This document shows positions 6,296-13,131 of a stretch of DNA of 13,131 nucleotides, one piece after another. A program made the position numbers and the translations under genes. The stretch is from positions 1 through 13,131 of the forward strand of contig JABJEE010000014.1 in assembly GCA_018665005.1 (NCBI GenBank), given 5' to 3'. This DNA is from Flavobacteriales bacterium. Its GTDB lineage: Bacteria > Bacteroidota > Bacteroidia > Flavobacteriales_D > Crocinitomicaceae. The first letter of the stretch is position 1. Every line of letters starts with the position of its first letter. The notes under the pieces are model-generated. The model made no database searches. It was not told the origin of the DNA and saw only the letters and a program-made list of their open reading frames with translations.

Positions 6296-8920
6296 ATGAT
6301 GTTAAAGTCACTTACATATTTGGGAATTGGTGTATTCGTACTCATTTCAGCCTGTTCAACAGAGAAAAACTCTTTTCTCAATAGAACCTATCATTCAACT
6401 ACCGCCCGGTTCAATGGGCATTTTAATGCAAACGAGTTACTGGATCAATCACTACGCACATTTTACAGCTCCAAAAAAGATGATTTTTATGAGATTTTAC
6501 CCGTAAACCTTCTTCCAAATGAAGAAGAATCTAAAGGGATGCATTCAGCTATAGATACCGCCATCTCAAAATGCTCTAATGTGATTACAAATCACAGTAT
6601 GCCCAGCACTCAGGATATGTACTACAAGGATGTAGAGCATAATAAATGGATTGATGAAAATTGGATAACTATAGGGAGAGCTCTTTATTACAAAAGAGAA
6701 TACAAGAAGGCGAAGAAAAACTTTGAGTTTGTAAAACGACTGTTTGAAAAAGACCCTTCTTATTATGTAGCAAAACTTTGGATTGCTAAAATTCAAATAG
6801 AACAAAGAAAATTTGCCGATGCCAAAATTATTTTGGATGATTTAAATGCAATCTCACTTGAGCAAAAGAAGAAAACTTTTCGGGATTTCATTCCTTTTGT
6901 GAAAGACAAAACCGAGGAAGTTGAAGACATTCCTGAAATGAGCAAGAAGCTGCAGTACGACATTTATAAAACTTATGCAGATCTCGCAATTAAAAGAAAA
7001 GAATACCCAGAAGCCATCAATGGCTTAAATTCTGCAATTACAAAATGCCCTTCAGCTGTTGAGAAAACCAGATTGCATTTTATTTTGGGTCAGCTATATC
7101 AAAAAAACAATGTATTGGACTCGGCTCGATTGAATTATACCCAAGCATTAAAAGCTTCGGCACCATTTGATATTTCATTTAATGCGAGATTGAATCGTGC
7201 GATTAGTGGCGGAGGAGACAAGTTGAGTAGAGATTTAAAGAAAATGCTTAACGATGCCAAAAATGCGCAGTATAAAGACCAGGTTTATTATGCTCTTGCG
7301 AATTTAGAAATCAACAGAAGTAACAAAGATTTGGCGAGAGTATATTTGACCAAATCTGCTTTTTATTCTAATGGAAATGCACGTCAAAAAGCAATGTCCT
7401 ATGAAAAACTAGGAGATTTAAGTTATTATGAAAAGAACTATGTTTCTGCTCAAAAATATTATGATTCCTGTACCCGATTTATTCCGGAGGGGTATCCAAA
7501 TGGAGATCAGATAAAAGACAAGGCAGTTAAATTGTCAGATCTTGTTGAGGCGATTGAAATAGTAATGTTTGAAGATAGTGTTCAACGCATTGCATTATTG
7601 GATGAAAAAGAAAGAGAACAATTTTTAAAAGAAACCTTAAAGCAGATTAAGCAAGAAGCCCAAAAAAGAAAAGAAATGGAGGCGGCTAAACTTTTGGCTC
7701 TACAAGAACAAAACAATGCCAATGCGACTTCCACAAAAAAATCAGTTTTCACGAATCCAAAACTAAGAGAGGAAGGATATAATGATTTCCGAAAGGCTTG
7801 GGGGTCAAGAGACAATGAAGACCATTGGAGGAGGAGCGAAAAGATTGTTTTCTCAAATGAGGAATTGTCAGACTCAAGCTCAGTAGATTCATTGTTGGTT
7901 GAAGAAATAGGGATTGATTCATTGACAATAGATGATTTAAGAAAGAACATTCCGCTCACAGACAGTTCCTTCGCTGTCTCAGAAACCAATCTATTTGAAG
8001 CTCTATATCAAAGTGGCGTGCTCTACAAAGAAATTTTGAATGAAGCAGAATTGGCACAAATTCAATTTAATAGAGTGTTGGATATAAACCAAAGAAATCT
8101 TACGGATTTGTCCTGTGCTTTTCAATTGTATAAATTAAATGAAGCTACAGGAAAAAAAGAGCTGTATGCCAATCATATCTTAACCCATTATCCGAGTTCT
8201 GATGCGGCCAAGTACCTGAATGATCCAGACTTTTATGTGAAGCAAAAAGAATCTCAGAAAATGGATGAGATGTCTTATGTAGCATTGGTTGATTTATATT
8301 ATGATGGCTTGTATCAGGCGGTAATTGATTCGACTAATCGAATCATTGAACAAGAGCCCTCTAATGCATTTAGAGCAGAATACCTGCTTTTAAACGTATT
8401 TGCCAACGGACAGATAAAAGAAGACAAACAAGAGTTGGTCCCATTAATCAATAGGGTCATTGAAGAAAAGCCAGGGACCGCTCAAGCTGAAATCGCACAA
8501 AACCTTCTGGATATTCTCGAAAATGGATTTAGTGAAAATGATTCTATCAATTTTAACCCTGAATACATCTATAAATTTGATGATACCGAGAAACATTTTA
8601 TCATCGTATTATTGGATGAAGACGATGATGAAGACGACGTTAAATACGGAATATCAACCTTTAACAAGAAAAAACATAAAAACAAAAAGCTTAAGACAAG
8701 CTCAAACTTGACTATGAATAAAACTTCTTTTGTTTTGGTTAAAGAATTTGAAAATATAAAGTCTGCTCAGGAATATATAAACACTTACAAAGCGGGGTAC
8801 GAAATTCTTGATGATTATCAGGATAATAAAATTTACTCAATTGGAAAAAACAATCTCAAAATCCTAATAGAAACTTCTAATTTTGAGGAATATAAGTCGT
8901 TTTTCATTGATTTTTATTAA
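6296..8920 (+). CDS. porW: type IX secretion/gliding lipoprotein PorW/SprE with TPR repeats
   Basis: An 874-residue lipoprotein needed in relatives for type IX secretion and gliding. A short hydrophobic signal ends in the lipobox ISAC, with C20 as the predicted lipidated cysteine. TPR-like helical pairs cover about residues 120-400, for example 121-151 (ALYYKREYKKAKKNFEF), 222-255 and 364-396. A charged coiled-coil segment follows at 435-475. The family hallmark is present near 483-514: NPKL...F.KAWGSR....HWRRSEK, like the Y-NP...FxxxWGxRxxxDxWRRS segment of known SprE proteins. A second TPR region and a small alpha-beta domain form the C-terminus. An acidic run (774-781) and a lysine-rich run (791-800) sit inside that last domain. 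The start is ambiguous by one codon (ATG at 6296 or 6299). The bactofilin gene follows after six bases. Confidence 0.92.
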   Translation: MMLKSLTYLGIGVFVLISACSTEKNSFLNRTYHSTTARFNGHFNANELLDQSLRTFYSSKKDDFYEILPVNLLPNEEESKGMHSAIDTAISKCSNVITNHSMPSTQDMYYKDVEHNKWIDENWITIGRALYYKREYKKAKKNFEFVKRLFEKDPSYYVAKLWIAKIQIEQRKFADAKIILDDLNAISLEQKKKTFRDFIPFVKDKTEEVEDIPEMSKKLQYDIYKTYADLAIKRKEYPEAINGLNSAITKCPSAVEKTRLHFILGQLYQKNNVLDSARLNYTQALKASAPFDISFNARLNRAISGGGDKLSRDLKKMLNDAKNAQYKDQVYYALANLEINRSNKDLARVYLTKSAFYSNGNARQKAMSYEKLGDLSYYEKNYVSAQKYYDSCTRFIPEGYPNGDQIKDKAVKLSDLVEAIEIVMFEDSVQRIALLDEKEREQFLKETLKQIKQEAQKRKEMEAAKLLALQEQNNANATSTKKSVFTNPKLREEGYNDFRKAWGSRDNEDHWRRSEKIVFSNEELSDSSSVDSLLVEEIGIDSLTIDDLRKNIPLTDSSFAVSETNLFEALYQSGVLYKEILNEAELAQIQFNRVLDINQRNLTDLSCAFQLYKLNEATGKKELYANHILTHYPSSDAAKYLNDPDFYVKQKESQKMDEMSYVALVDLYYDGLYQAVIDSTNRIIEQEPSNAFRAEYLLLNVFANGQIKEDKQELVPLINRVIEEKPGTAQAEIAQNLLDILENGFSENDSINFNPEYIYKFDDTEKHFIIVLLDEDDDEDDVKYGISTFNKKKHKNKKLKTSSNLTMNKTSFVLVKEFENIKSAQEYINTYKAGYEILDDYQDNKIYSIGKNNLKILIETSNFEEYKSFFIDFY

Positions 8921-8926
8921 ATTAAT

Positions 8927-9364
8927 ATGTTAAAAAGAAAAGAAACATTTACATCAAATATGGGATATTCAGCAGATCAAGAGGGGAACCACATCATTGT
9001 AGGTACGAAAATCACAGGAGATATTTTATCAGAAAACAACATTCTTATTGAGGGTGAAATCGTGGGTAATATATCTTGTAAAGGAAAAGTAACCATAGGG
9101 AATTCAGGCTTGGTTAAAGGAAATATAACCTGCTTCACTTCCGAAATATTTGGAACTATTGAAGGGGAAATAAAAGTTGATGATGTTCTTAATTTAAGAG
9201 ACACTTCAAAGATTTACGGAAATATATATACCAAAAAGTTGAAGATTGACGAAGGTGCGTTTTTTGAGGGAAGCTGTAAAATGTCCCCAGCAAAAATGCC
9301 AGTTGAGGAAACCAACACTTTGATGTCTGATCTGATGCAGGAGGAAGATATTATTGAAGAATGA
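8927..9364 (+). CDS. bactofilin (polymer-forming cytoskeletal protein)
   Basis: A 145-residue bactofilin. The core, about residues 22-118, consists of short strands with regularly spaced glycines (VGTKITGDI, IEGEIVGNI, KVTIGNSGLVKGNI, GTIEGEIKV, SKIYGNIYTKKLKI, and FEGSC at the end), the pattern of the right-handed beta-helix that polymerises into non-polar filaments near the membrane. Short flexible tails flank it: a basic N-terminus (MLKRKE) and an acidic C-terminus ending EEDIIEE. In other bacteria bactofilins scaffold cell-shape, peptidoglycan-hydrolase or polarity proteins. It lies six bases after porW and its TGA overlaps the next ATG (ATGA), so it is almost certainly in one transcript with both neighbours. 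Confidence 0.93.
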   Translation: MLKRKETFTSNMGYSADQEGNHIIVGTKITGDILSENNILIEGEIVGNISCKGKVTIGNSGLVKGNITCFTSEIFGTIEGEIKVDDVLNLRDTSKIYGNIYTKKLKIDEGAFFEGSCKMSPAKMPVEETNTLMSDLMQEEDIIEE

Positions 9365-9603
9365 AAAAACAATCTCCGGGTTGGAAAAGCAACATCTATA
9401 TTAGATTCTCGTCGATAGGTATTCAGATGGGAGCTACCATTTTTCTATTTACTTGGCTTGGTGTTTATCTAGATGATTATTTTAAAAACAAAACCCCTTG
9501 GCTCACAATAGTCTTATCACTCATTGGTGTTATTGGATCATTAGTGCTCGTTATTCGTGAAGTTTTAAAATTAAATCAGCAAGATGGTTCAGAGAATCAT
9601 TAA
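9361..9603 (+). CDS. AtpZ/AtpI-type F0F1 ATP synthase accessory membrane protein
   Basis: An 80-residue protein with two membrane helices, about residues 14-35 and 48-66. Between them is the family signature GVYLDDYFKNKTPWLT (34-49). AtpZ-type proteins accompany ATP synthase genes and have been linked to magnesium or calcium uptake and to c-ring or enzyme assembly. The start ATG overlaps the bactofilin stop as ATGA, and the next gene begins 20 bases before this one ends. In many Flavobacteriia this gene heads the atpBEFHAG operon (from memory). Here, ATP synthase subunit genes do not follow. Confidence 0.82.
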   Translation: MKKQSPGWKSNIYIRFSSIGIQMGATIFLFTWLGVYLDDYFKNKTPWLTIVLSLIGVIGSLVLVIREVLKLNQQDGSENH

Positions 9604-9967
9604 ACAGTACACCCCCCTTTTAGCACTGGTACTAGTCAGTTTCATCCTGACCGATGTATTTATTCCTAAAATAAGCCATAACTACAATCTATTAAGCTCA
9701 TTTGTTTTGTCTTGTATTTTTTTAGGTAGTACCATTTTAGTGAATTTTAAAATCCTTAATAACCCAAAGCGATTTATTGGCAACTTTTTAGTGATGACTA
9801 CGCTTCAGCTTTTGGCATTTTTAATTTATGAATTGGTGTTGATTTTCCAAGGAGGGAATTGGTGGGTAGCCCTTCATGCTCTTTTACTTTGCCTTATTTT
9901 GATTGTTTTTCAATCCATCAATTTATCCAAACTCAAATTAGAATCTTCGGAGGAAGGTATAGAATAG
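9584..9967 (+). CDS. four-helix membrane protein, AtpI-like by position and topology
   Basis: A 127-residue protein with four hydrophobic helices (about 8-26, 38-55, 66-88 and 92-113), basic at the N-terminus (MVQRIIKQY) and polar and acidic at the C-terminus (LESSEEGIE). Length and topology are those of ATP synthase subunit I, and its place directly after an AtpZ-like gene with a 20-base overlap points the same way. No diagnostic sequence motif is visible, so the assignment rests on context. Its last 30 bases overlap the end of the convergent M28 peptidase gene. It is the last plus-strand gene of this string, and no terminator hairpin is visible after it. Confidence 0.6.
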   Translation: MVQRIIKQYTPLLALVLVSFILTDVFIPKISHNYNLLSSFVLSCIFLGSTILVNFKILNNPKRFIGNFLVMTTLQLLAFLIYELVLIFQGGNWWVALHALLLCLILIVFQSINLSKLKLESSEEGIE

Positions 9968-11239
9968 TTTAGATAACCGCTCGAATGAGCTGAAAGTGAG
10001 GTTCTCATATGTGTCGTATACATCGTGGTAGTTTTTATTTTCCCCCATGGTGTAAATAAAAAATGACGAAACGCCTTTCTCAGTAAAAAAGTAATGGTCC
10101 GAATTTGCTGCTTTTCCTCTAGCTTTTACAACGGGAACAGCCTTTACTTTTTTATTCAGCTTTTGCAAACGTTTAAATTCCTTTGTGAATACTCTTCCAT
10201 TTACCGCTGTGATTCCTTCTTCACCACTTCCCATTATGTCTAGATTGAGTAAAAACCGAGCATCACTTATATCAAATAGAGGATTTTCTGACATGTATTT
10301 TGAACCAATCAGTCCCGCTTCTTCACCCGAAAATGCAACAAGAATAATGTCGTATCTTTTCAATGGTTTCAATTTTAGCATTGATCCAAGCTGAAGTAGC
10401 ATCGCTACCCCACTGGCATTATCGTTGGCCCCGGGAAAATACGTGTTTGAACCCATTCTTCCAAGATGATCGTAGTGAGCAGTAAGCATGATGGTTCCTT
10501 TGGCTTTCTTCTTTGCCCTTATTTGGCCAATAACATTGTTAGACACGTAATGCGTTAAATGCGCATTGTGAAGATGAATTTTCAGATGAAGAGTGTCTGT
10601 TTTTAGGGAGTCAAAAACTGCTTTTTTCATTTGAATATATACATGTTCCTGAGGCATAGAACTCACCGACCAGGTGAATTTATTATGAACCAATTCTATT
10701 ACATCATAATATTTTGATGTGTTTTGTGCCATCTGATGAACATAAATAGAAAGACTATCTTCAGAAACATTATTATCTATAACATAGAGCGTTTCATCGT
10801 CATAACTTCTCCACCAATTTGGATCCCACTCTTCTTCCAACAACTTCTTCATGTCTAGAACTTCAATGTGTTTCGAGTCAAAGGATCTTAGTCCGATGCA
10901 TTTATTCCCCATGCAGGTCCCATTTGAACTGGGGTTAATTAGGTAATCCATTCCAGGGATGAGTATTTCATCATGAATATGAATCGAACAGCTGTCGGGG
11001 AAGGTATTGACATCGAGTTCAAAGGGTTGAAAATAACCGGTTGGCAACGAATCTATATCAAGAAGCATCATTTGATGAGCAATATAATCTGCAGCAATTG
11101 AATCTCCGCCATTTACATATCCTCTACCGTGAAACTCAGGAGAGCACATCTTTTTCGTGAACTTTTTGAAATCAAAGTAATTTTGTCCAAAAGAGTACTG
11201 AGAGGTAATTAAAAATAGAATGTAGAATATACGTTTCAT
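9938..11239 (-). CDS. secreted M28-family zinc metallopeptidase
   Basis: A 433-residue exported peptidase. With the ATG at 11237-11239 the N-terminus MKRIFYILFLITSQYSFGQ is a clean signal peptide, probably cut after residue 19. A TTG at 11299 would put 20 polar residues in front of it and is rejected. The M28 domain occupies about residues 235-433. Its two-zinc ligands are visible: H255 (AHYDHLG), bridging D273 (GANDNASG), the catalytic pair E306-E307 (FSGEEAGLIGS), D334 (LNLDIMG) and H405 (NYHDVYD). The region 20-235 is a less conserved N-terminal part of the type that carries a protease-associated insert in relatives. Such enzymes are usually aminopeptidases; the exact specificity is not readable. 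No type IX sorting domain follows, since the protein ends at the catalytic domain. The gene is convergent with the AtpI-like gene and divergent from tdk. Confidence 0.93.
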   Translation of the reverse strand: MKRIFYILFLITSQYSFGQNYFDFKKFTKKMCSPEFHGRGYVNGGDSIAADYIAHQMMLLDIDSLPTGYFQPFELDVNTFPDSCSIHIHDEILIPGMDYLINPSSNGTCMGNKCIGLRSFDSKHIEVLDMKKLLEEEWDPNWWRSYDDETLYVIDNNVSEDSLSIYVHQMAQNTSKYYDVIELVHNKFTWSVSSMPQEHVYIQMKKAVFDSLKTDTLHLKIHLHNAHLTHYVSNNVIGQIRAKKKAKGTIMLTAHYDHLGRMGSNTYFPGANDNASGVAMLLQLGSMLKLKPLKRYDIILVAFSGEEAGLIGSKYMSENPLFDISDARFLLNLDIMGSGEEGITAVNGRVFTKEFKRLQKLNKKVKAVPVVKARGKAANSDHYFFTEKGVSSFFIYTMGENKNYHDVYDTYENLTFSSFERLSKLFYTFLRRF

Positions 11240-11369
11240 GGTCACTATGGTTTTCTTTTGATAAAAATAATCAATCGAACGATGGGATTGGTTTTTCAAT
11301 ATTATCGATTAGAACTAGCTTAAAAGTTGTTATATTGTCCTAAAGTATATAGGATCTTTTAAATAAAGG

Positions 11370-11377
11370 TATTTTTG
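11370..11377 (+). promoter_or_regulatory. candidate -7 box for tdk-murF
   Basis: TATTTTTG is an exact match to the Bacteroidota -7 consensus TAnnTTTG, 34 bases before the tdk ATG. No TTG is found at the expected -33 distance. It lies in the 172-base gap between the divergent peptidase and tdk genes, where a promoter is needed. Confidence 0.4.
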
Positions 11378-11411
11378 CTTTTTTGTTAATGATAACCCTT
11401 GAATTTAATTT

Positions 11412-11987
11412 ATGTTTTTAGAGCAGTTTCCCTTGCAAAAAAAATCAAATGGCTGGATTGAGGTCATTTGTGGATCGATGTTTTCCGGAAAGACTGAAGA
11501 GTTAATTCGCAGATTGAGAAGAGCAGAATTTGCCAATCAACAACTGATTTTATTTAAACCCAAAATCGACAATCGATACAGTAAAAAAAACGTGGTGAGT
11601 CACAGTGGAAATGAATTTGAAGCAGTACTGATTGAAAATTCTTCAGAAATATTAGGGCATATCGATCAACACATGGTTGTGGCGATTGACGAAGCTCAGT
11701 TTTTTGACGATGGAATTGTAGGGGTATGTGAATCTTTATCGGCAAAAGGGATCAGAGTTGTATTGGCAGGGCTTGATATGGATTATACTGGAAAGCCCTT
11801 TGGTCCAATGCCAAACTTACTCTCAGTTGCTGAATATGTTACAAAGGTTCATGCGATATGTGTGTCTTGTGGAAATTTGGCTCAGTTTTCAAATCGGACA
11901 GTTTCAGAAACCTCTCAAGTGCTTGTTGGAGCTGTTGAAAAATACCGACCCTTGTGTAGGGCTTGTTTTACGAATACAGAGTCTTGA
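11412..11987 (+). CDS. tdk: thymidine kinase (type II)
   Basis: A 191-residue cytoplasmic enzyme that phosphorylates thymidine to dTMP in the salvage pathway. The P-loop is GSMFSGKT (21-28), the Walker B and catalytic glutamate region is DEAQFF (93-98, E94 the likely base), and GLDMDYTGKPFGPM (120-133) is the lasso-side signature. The type II zinc site is complete: C150 and C153 (CVSC), and C182 and C185 (CRAC). Length is normal for bacterial tetrameric Tdk. The start MFLEQF precedes GWIEVICGSMFSGKT as in other Bacteroidota. Its stop overlaps the start of the MurF gene (TTGA), which indicates translational coupling. It is divergent from the M28 peptidase gene. Confidence 0.96.
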   Translation: MFLEQFPLQKKSNGWIEVICGSMFSGKTEELIRRLRRAEFANQQLILFKPKIDNRYSKKNVVSHSGNEFEAVLIENSSEILGHIDQHMVVAIDEAQFFDDGIVGVCESLSAKGIRVVLAGLDMDYTGKPFGPMPNLLSVAEYVTKVHAICVSCGNLAQFSNRTVSETSQVLVGAVEKYRPLCRACFTNTES

Positions 11988-13131
11988 AAATCAATATCAC
12001 TTTAGCGGAGTTGTCTCATGTCATTCAAGGAGTTATCCTTGGAGTCAAAGTCGATACGGTAATTCATTCTGTTGTTTATGATTCGAGACTCGTTAAAAAA
12101 GGTGAGAATAAGGTTTTTTTTGCCTTAAATGGACCCTTCAGAAAGGGAATAGACTTTGTGGATGACGCATATAAAAAAGGCATTCGTGTTTTTGTAGTCT
12201 CGAGTAAAGATTTCACAAAAAAGAATGATGCTGTATATATCCAAGTTGAAGATGTTTTAGATGCATTATTGAATTTGGCTAAATGGCATCGGATTCAATT
12301 TGATATTCCAGTTATTGCAATTGCCGGAACACATGGAAAAACAATAGTTAAGGAATGGTTAAGCCTTTTGTTAAGTGAAAAATTTAAAGTAGTTAAATCT
12401 CCCAAAAGCTATAACTCCAAATTGGGTTTGGCAATATCGATACTTGAATTGAATTCCGATTCCGAAATTGCGATTTTTGAGGTTTCTTTGACAGAGAAAG
12501 GAGAAGGAAAGCTATTTAATAGTTTATTGAATCCTACATTTGGTGTTTTAACGCATGCCGGGGATAAGTTTGATCATAAGTTTGGTTCCAAGCAGGATAA
12601 GTTTAAAGAATATCTAAGTCTATTTAAAGAGTCAAAAAGAGTCGTATACGAGTCACAAGTGTATCGTGAGATCTTCAATCAGCAAGAACATCATAATATT
12701 AGTATGTCTGATTATAAAAAAGAATTAGACCAGCTTGAGATTAAAGAACCAGTGAAAAAAACAAATGCGTCAATTTGTTTATGTTCAGCTGCTTATTTTG
12801 GTGCGAATGTTGATTTAAAGAAAGGGTATTTACCTGATTTGGCAATGAGAATGGAGTCTTATGAGGGAATTGAAAATACCATTATAATAAATGATACTTA
12901 TTCATTGGATTTAGAGTCATTTAAGTCATCACTCCATTACCTCAGTTCTTTGGCAAATACCAAAAAGAAAATAGTCCTTCTTCCTAAAGATGGTATTGAA
13001 AACAAACAAGAAGCCCTGGACGAGATGAGTCAAAATGGAGTTGATGAATACCATTTTATTGACTCAATCAAAGATGTAGATTTTCCAATCAAGGATACTG
13101 TGATTTTAGTTAAGGGAGGCAAGACCTCAAC
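11984..13131 (+). CDS. murF: MurF domain of a probable MurF-alanine racemase fusion (3' partial)
   Basis: The frame is open from a TTG at 11984 to the window edge (382 codons) and continues beyond it. No in-frame ATG exists near the front. The TTG gives MKINITLAELSHVIQG, a normal MurF N-terminus, and overlaps the tdk stop as TTGA. Order: an N-terminal UDP-binding region (YDSRLVKKGENKVFFALNG), the ATP-binding centre with P-loop GTHGKT (115-120) and IVKEWL, SPKSYNSKLGL, then LAMRME and IINDTYSLD (301-309) leading into the C-terminal ligase domain. MurF adds D-Ala-D-Ala to the UDP-MurNAc-tripeptide. In Bacteroidota this form, with HGKTIVKEWL and SPKSYNS, is usually fused to alanine racemase; that half would lie outside the window, so the fusion is inference. 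Several signature residues differ from MurF: S168, F196, Y210 and S307 (see findings). Confidence 0.85.
   Translation, partial: MKINITLAELSHVIQGVILGVKVDTVIHSVVYDSRLVKKGENKVFFALNGPFRKGIDFVDDAYKKGIRVFVVSSKDFTKKNDAVYIQVEDVLDALLNLAKWHRIQFDIPVIAIAGTHGKTIVKEWLSLLLSEKFKVVKSPKSYNSKLGLAISILELNSDSEIAIFEVSLTEKGEGKLFNSLLNPTFGVLTHAGDKFDHKFGSKQDKFKEYLSLFKESKRVVYESQVYREIFNQQEHHNISMSDYKKELDQLEIKEPVKKTNASICLCSAAYFGANVDLKKGYLPDLAMRMESYEGIENTIIINDTYSLDLESFKSSLHYLSSLANTKKKIVLLPKDGIENKQEALDEMSQNGVDEYHFIDSIKDVDFPIKDTVILVKGGKTS

Noticed and set aside
7582..7989. A 135-codon minus-strand open frame inside porW.
   Set aside because: It is antisense to a coding region with clear SprE hallmark residues, and its serine-rich composition is what the reverse of an acidic, lysine-rich sequence produces.
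8460..8711. An 83-codon plus-strand frame inside porW.
   Set aside because: A frame-shadow of the porW C-terminal region; the porW frame there matches family sequence and runs on without interruption.
9339..9344. AGGAGG resembling a Shine-Dalgarno site before the AtpZ-like gene.
   Set aside because: It is 16 bases from the ATG, too far to pair usefully, lies within bactofilin codons, and Bacteroidota rarely use such sites.
11262..11269. TATTTTTA on the minus strand as a -7 box for the M28 peptidase.
   Set aside because: The box misses the final G and no TTG lies at a suitable -33 distance; the AT-rich gap gives such matches easily.
11240..11299. Upstream TTG start for the M28 peptidase.
   Set aside because: It would bury the signal peptide behind 20 polar residues; the ATG at 11239 gives a clean exported N-terminus.
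11728..12081. A 117-codon plus-strand open frame spanning the end of tdk and the start of the MurF gene.
   Set aside because: It overlaps two well-supported genes in another frame, its product has no recognisable features, and both real frames carry family motifs throughout.

Overview
The window reads as a piece of core chromosome from a marine-type, AT-rich member of the Bacteroidota, most likely Flavobacteriales. Four things suggest this: a PorW/SprE lipoprotein of the type IX secretion and gliding machinery; a Bacteroidota-style LeuRS with the extra segment just before its KMSKS loop; a MurF gene of the MurF-Alr fusion type coupled to tdk; and start codons that sit just behind TAnnTTTG-like boxes and lack Shine-Dalgarno sequences. 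No mobile element, CRISPR array, rRNA or tRNA is visible.

Layout. At 1-70 there may be the last codons of an unknown gene. A UbiA-like membrane protein (114-914) follows and ends in a clear intrinsic terminator. leuS (1152-3929) runs tail to tail into a MerR-type regulator with a cobalamin-binding domain (3926-4798, minus strand). The regulator is divergent from engB (4878-5489), and the 79-base gap between them carries a candidate operator. Next on the plus strand are a YebC/TACO1-family gene (5530-6240) and porW/sprE (6296-8920). A tight string follows: a bactofilin, an AtpZ-like protein and a four-helix AtpI-like protein, with ATGA and 20-base overlaps. This string stops against a convergent secreted M28 metallopeptidase (9938-11239, minus). 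Divergent from the peptidase are tdk (11412-11987) and, through a TTGA overlap, the MurF half of a probable MurF-Alr protein that runs off the right edge.

Function. Most genes are housekeeping: aminoacylation, ribosome assembly, translation of difficult mRNAs, thymidine salvage and peptidoglycan precursor synthesis. The less ordinary parts are the cobalamin-type (possibly light- or B12-sensing) regulator without carotenoid genes beside it, the ATP-synthase accessory pair with no ATP synthase genes after it here, and a MurF domain that keeps its P-loop but appears to have lost several other ligase signature residues. I did not find a clearly new multi-gene system in this window. The findings below are single-gene or gene-arrangement oddities.
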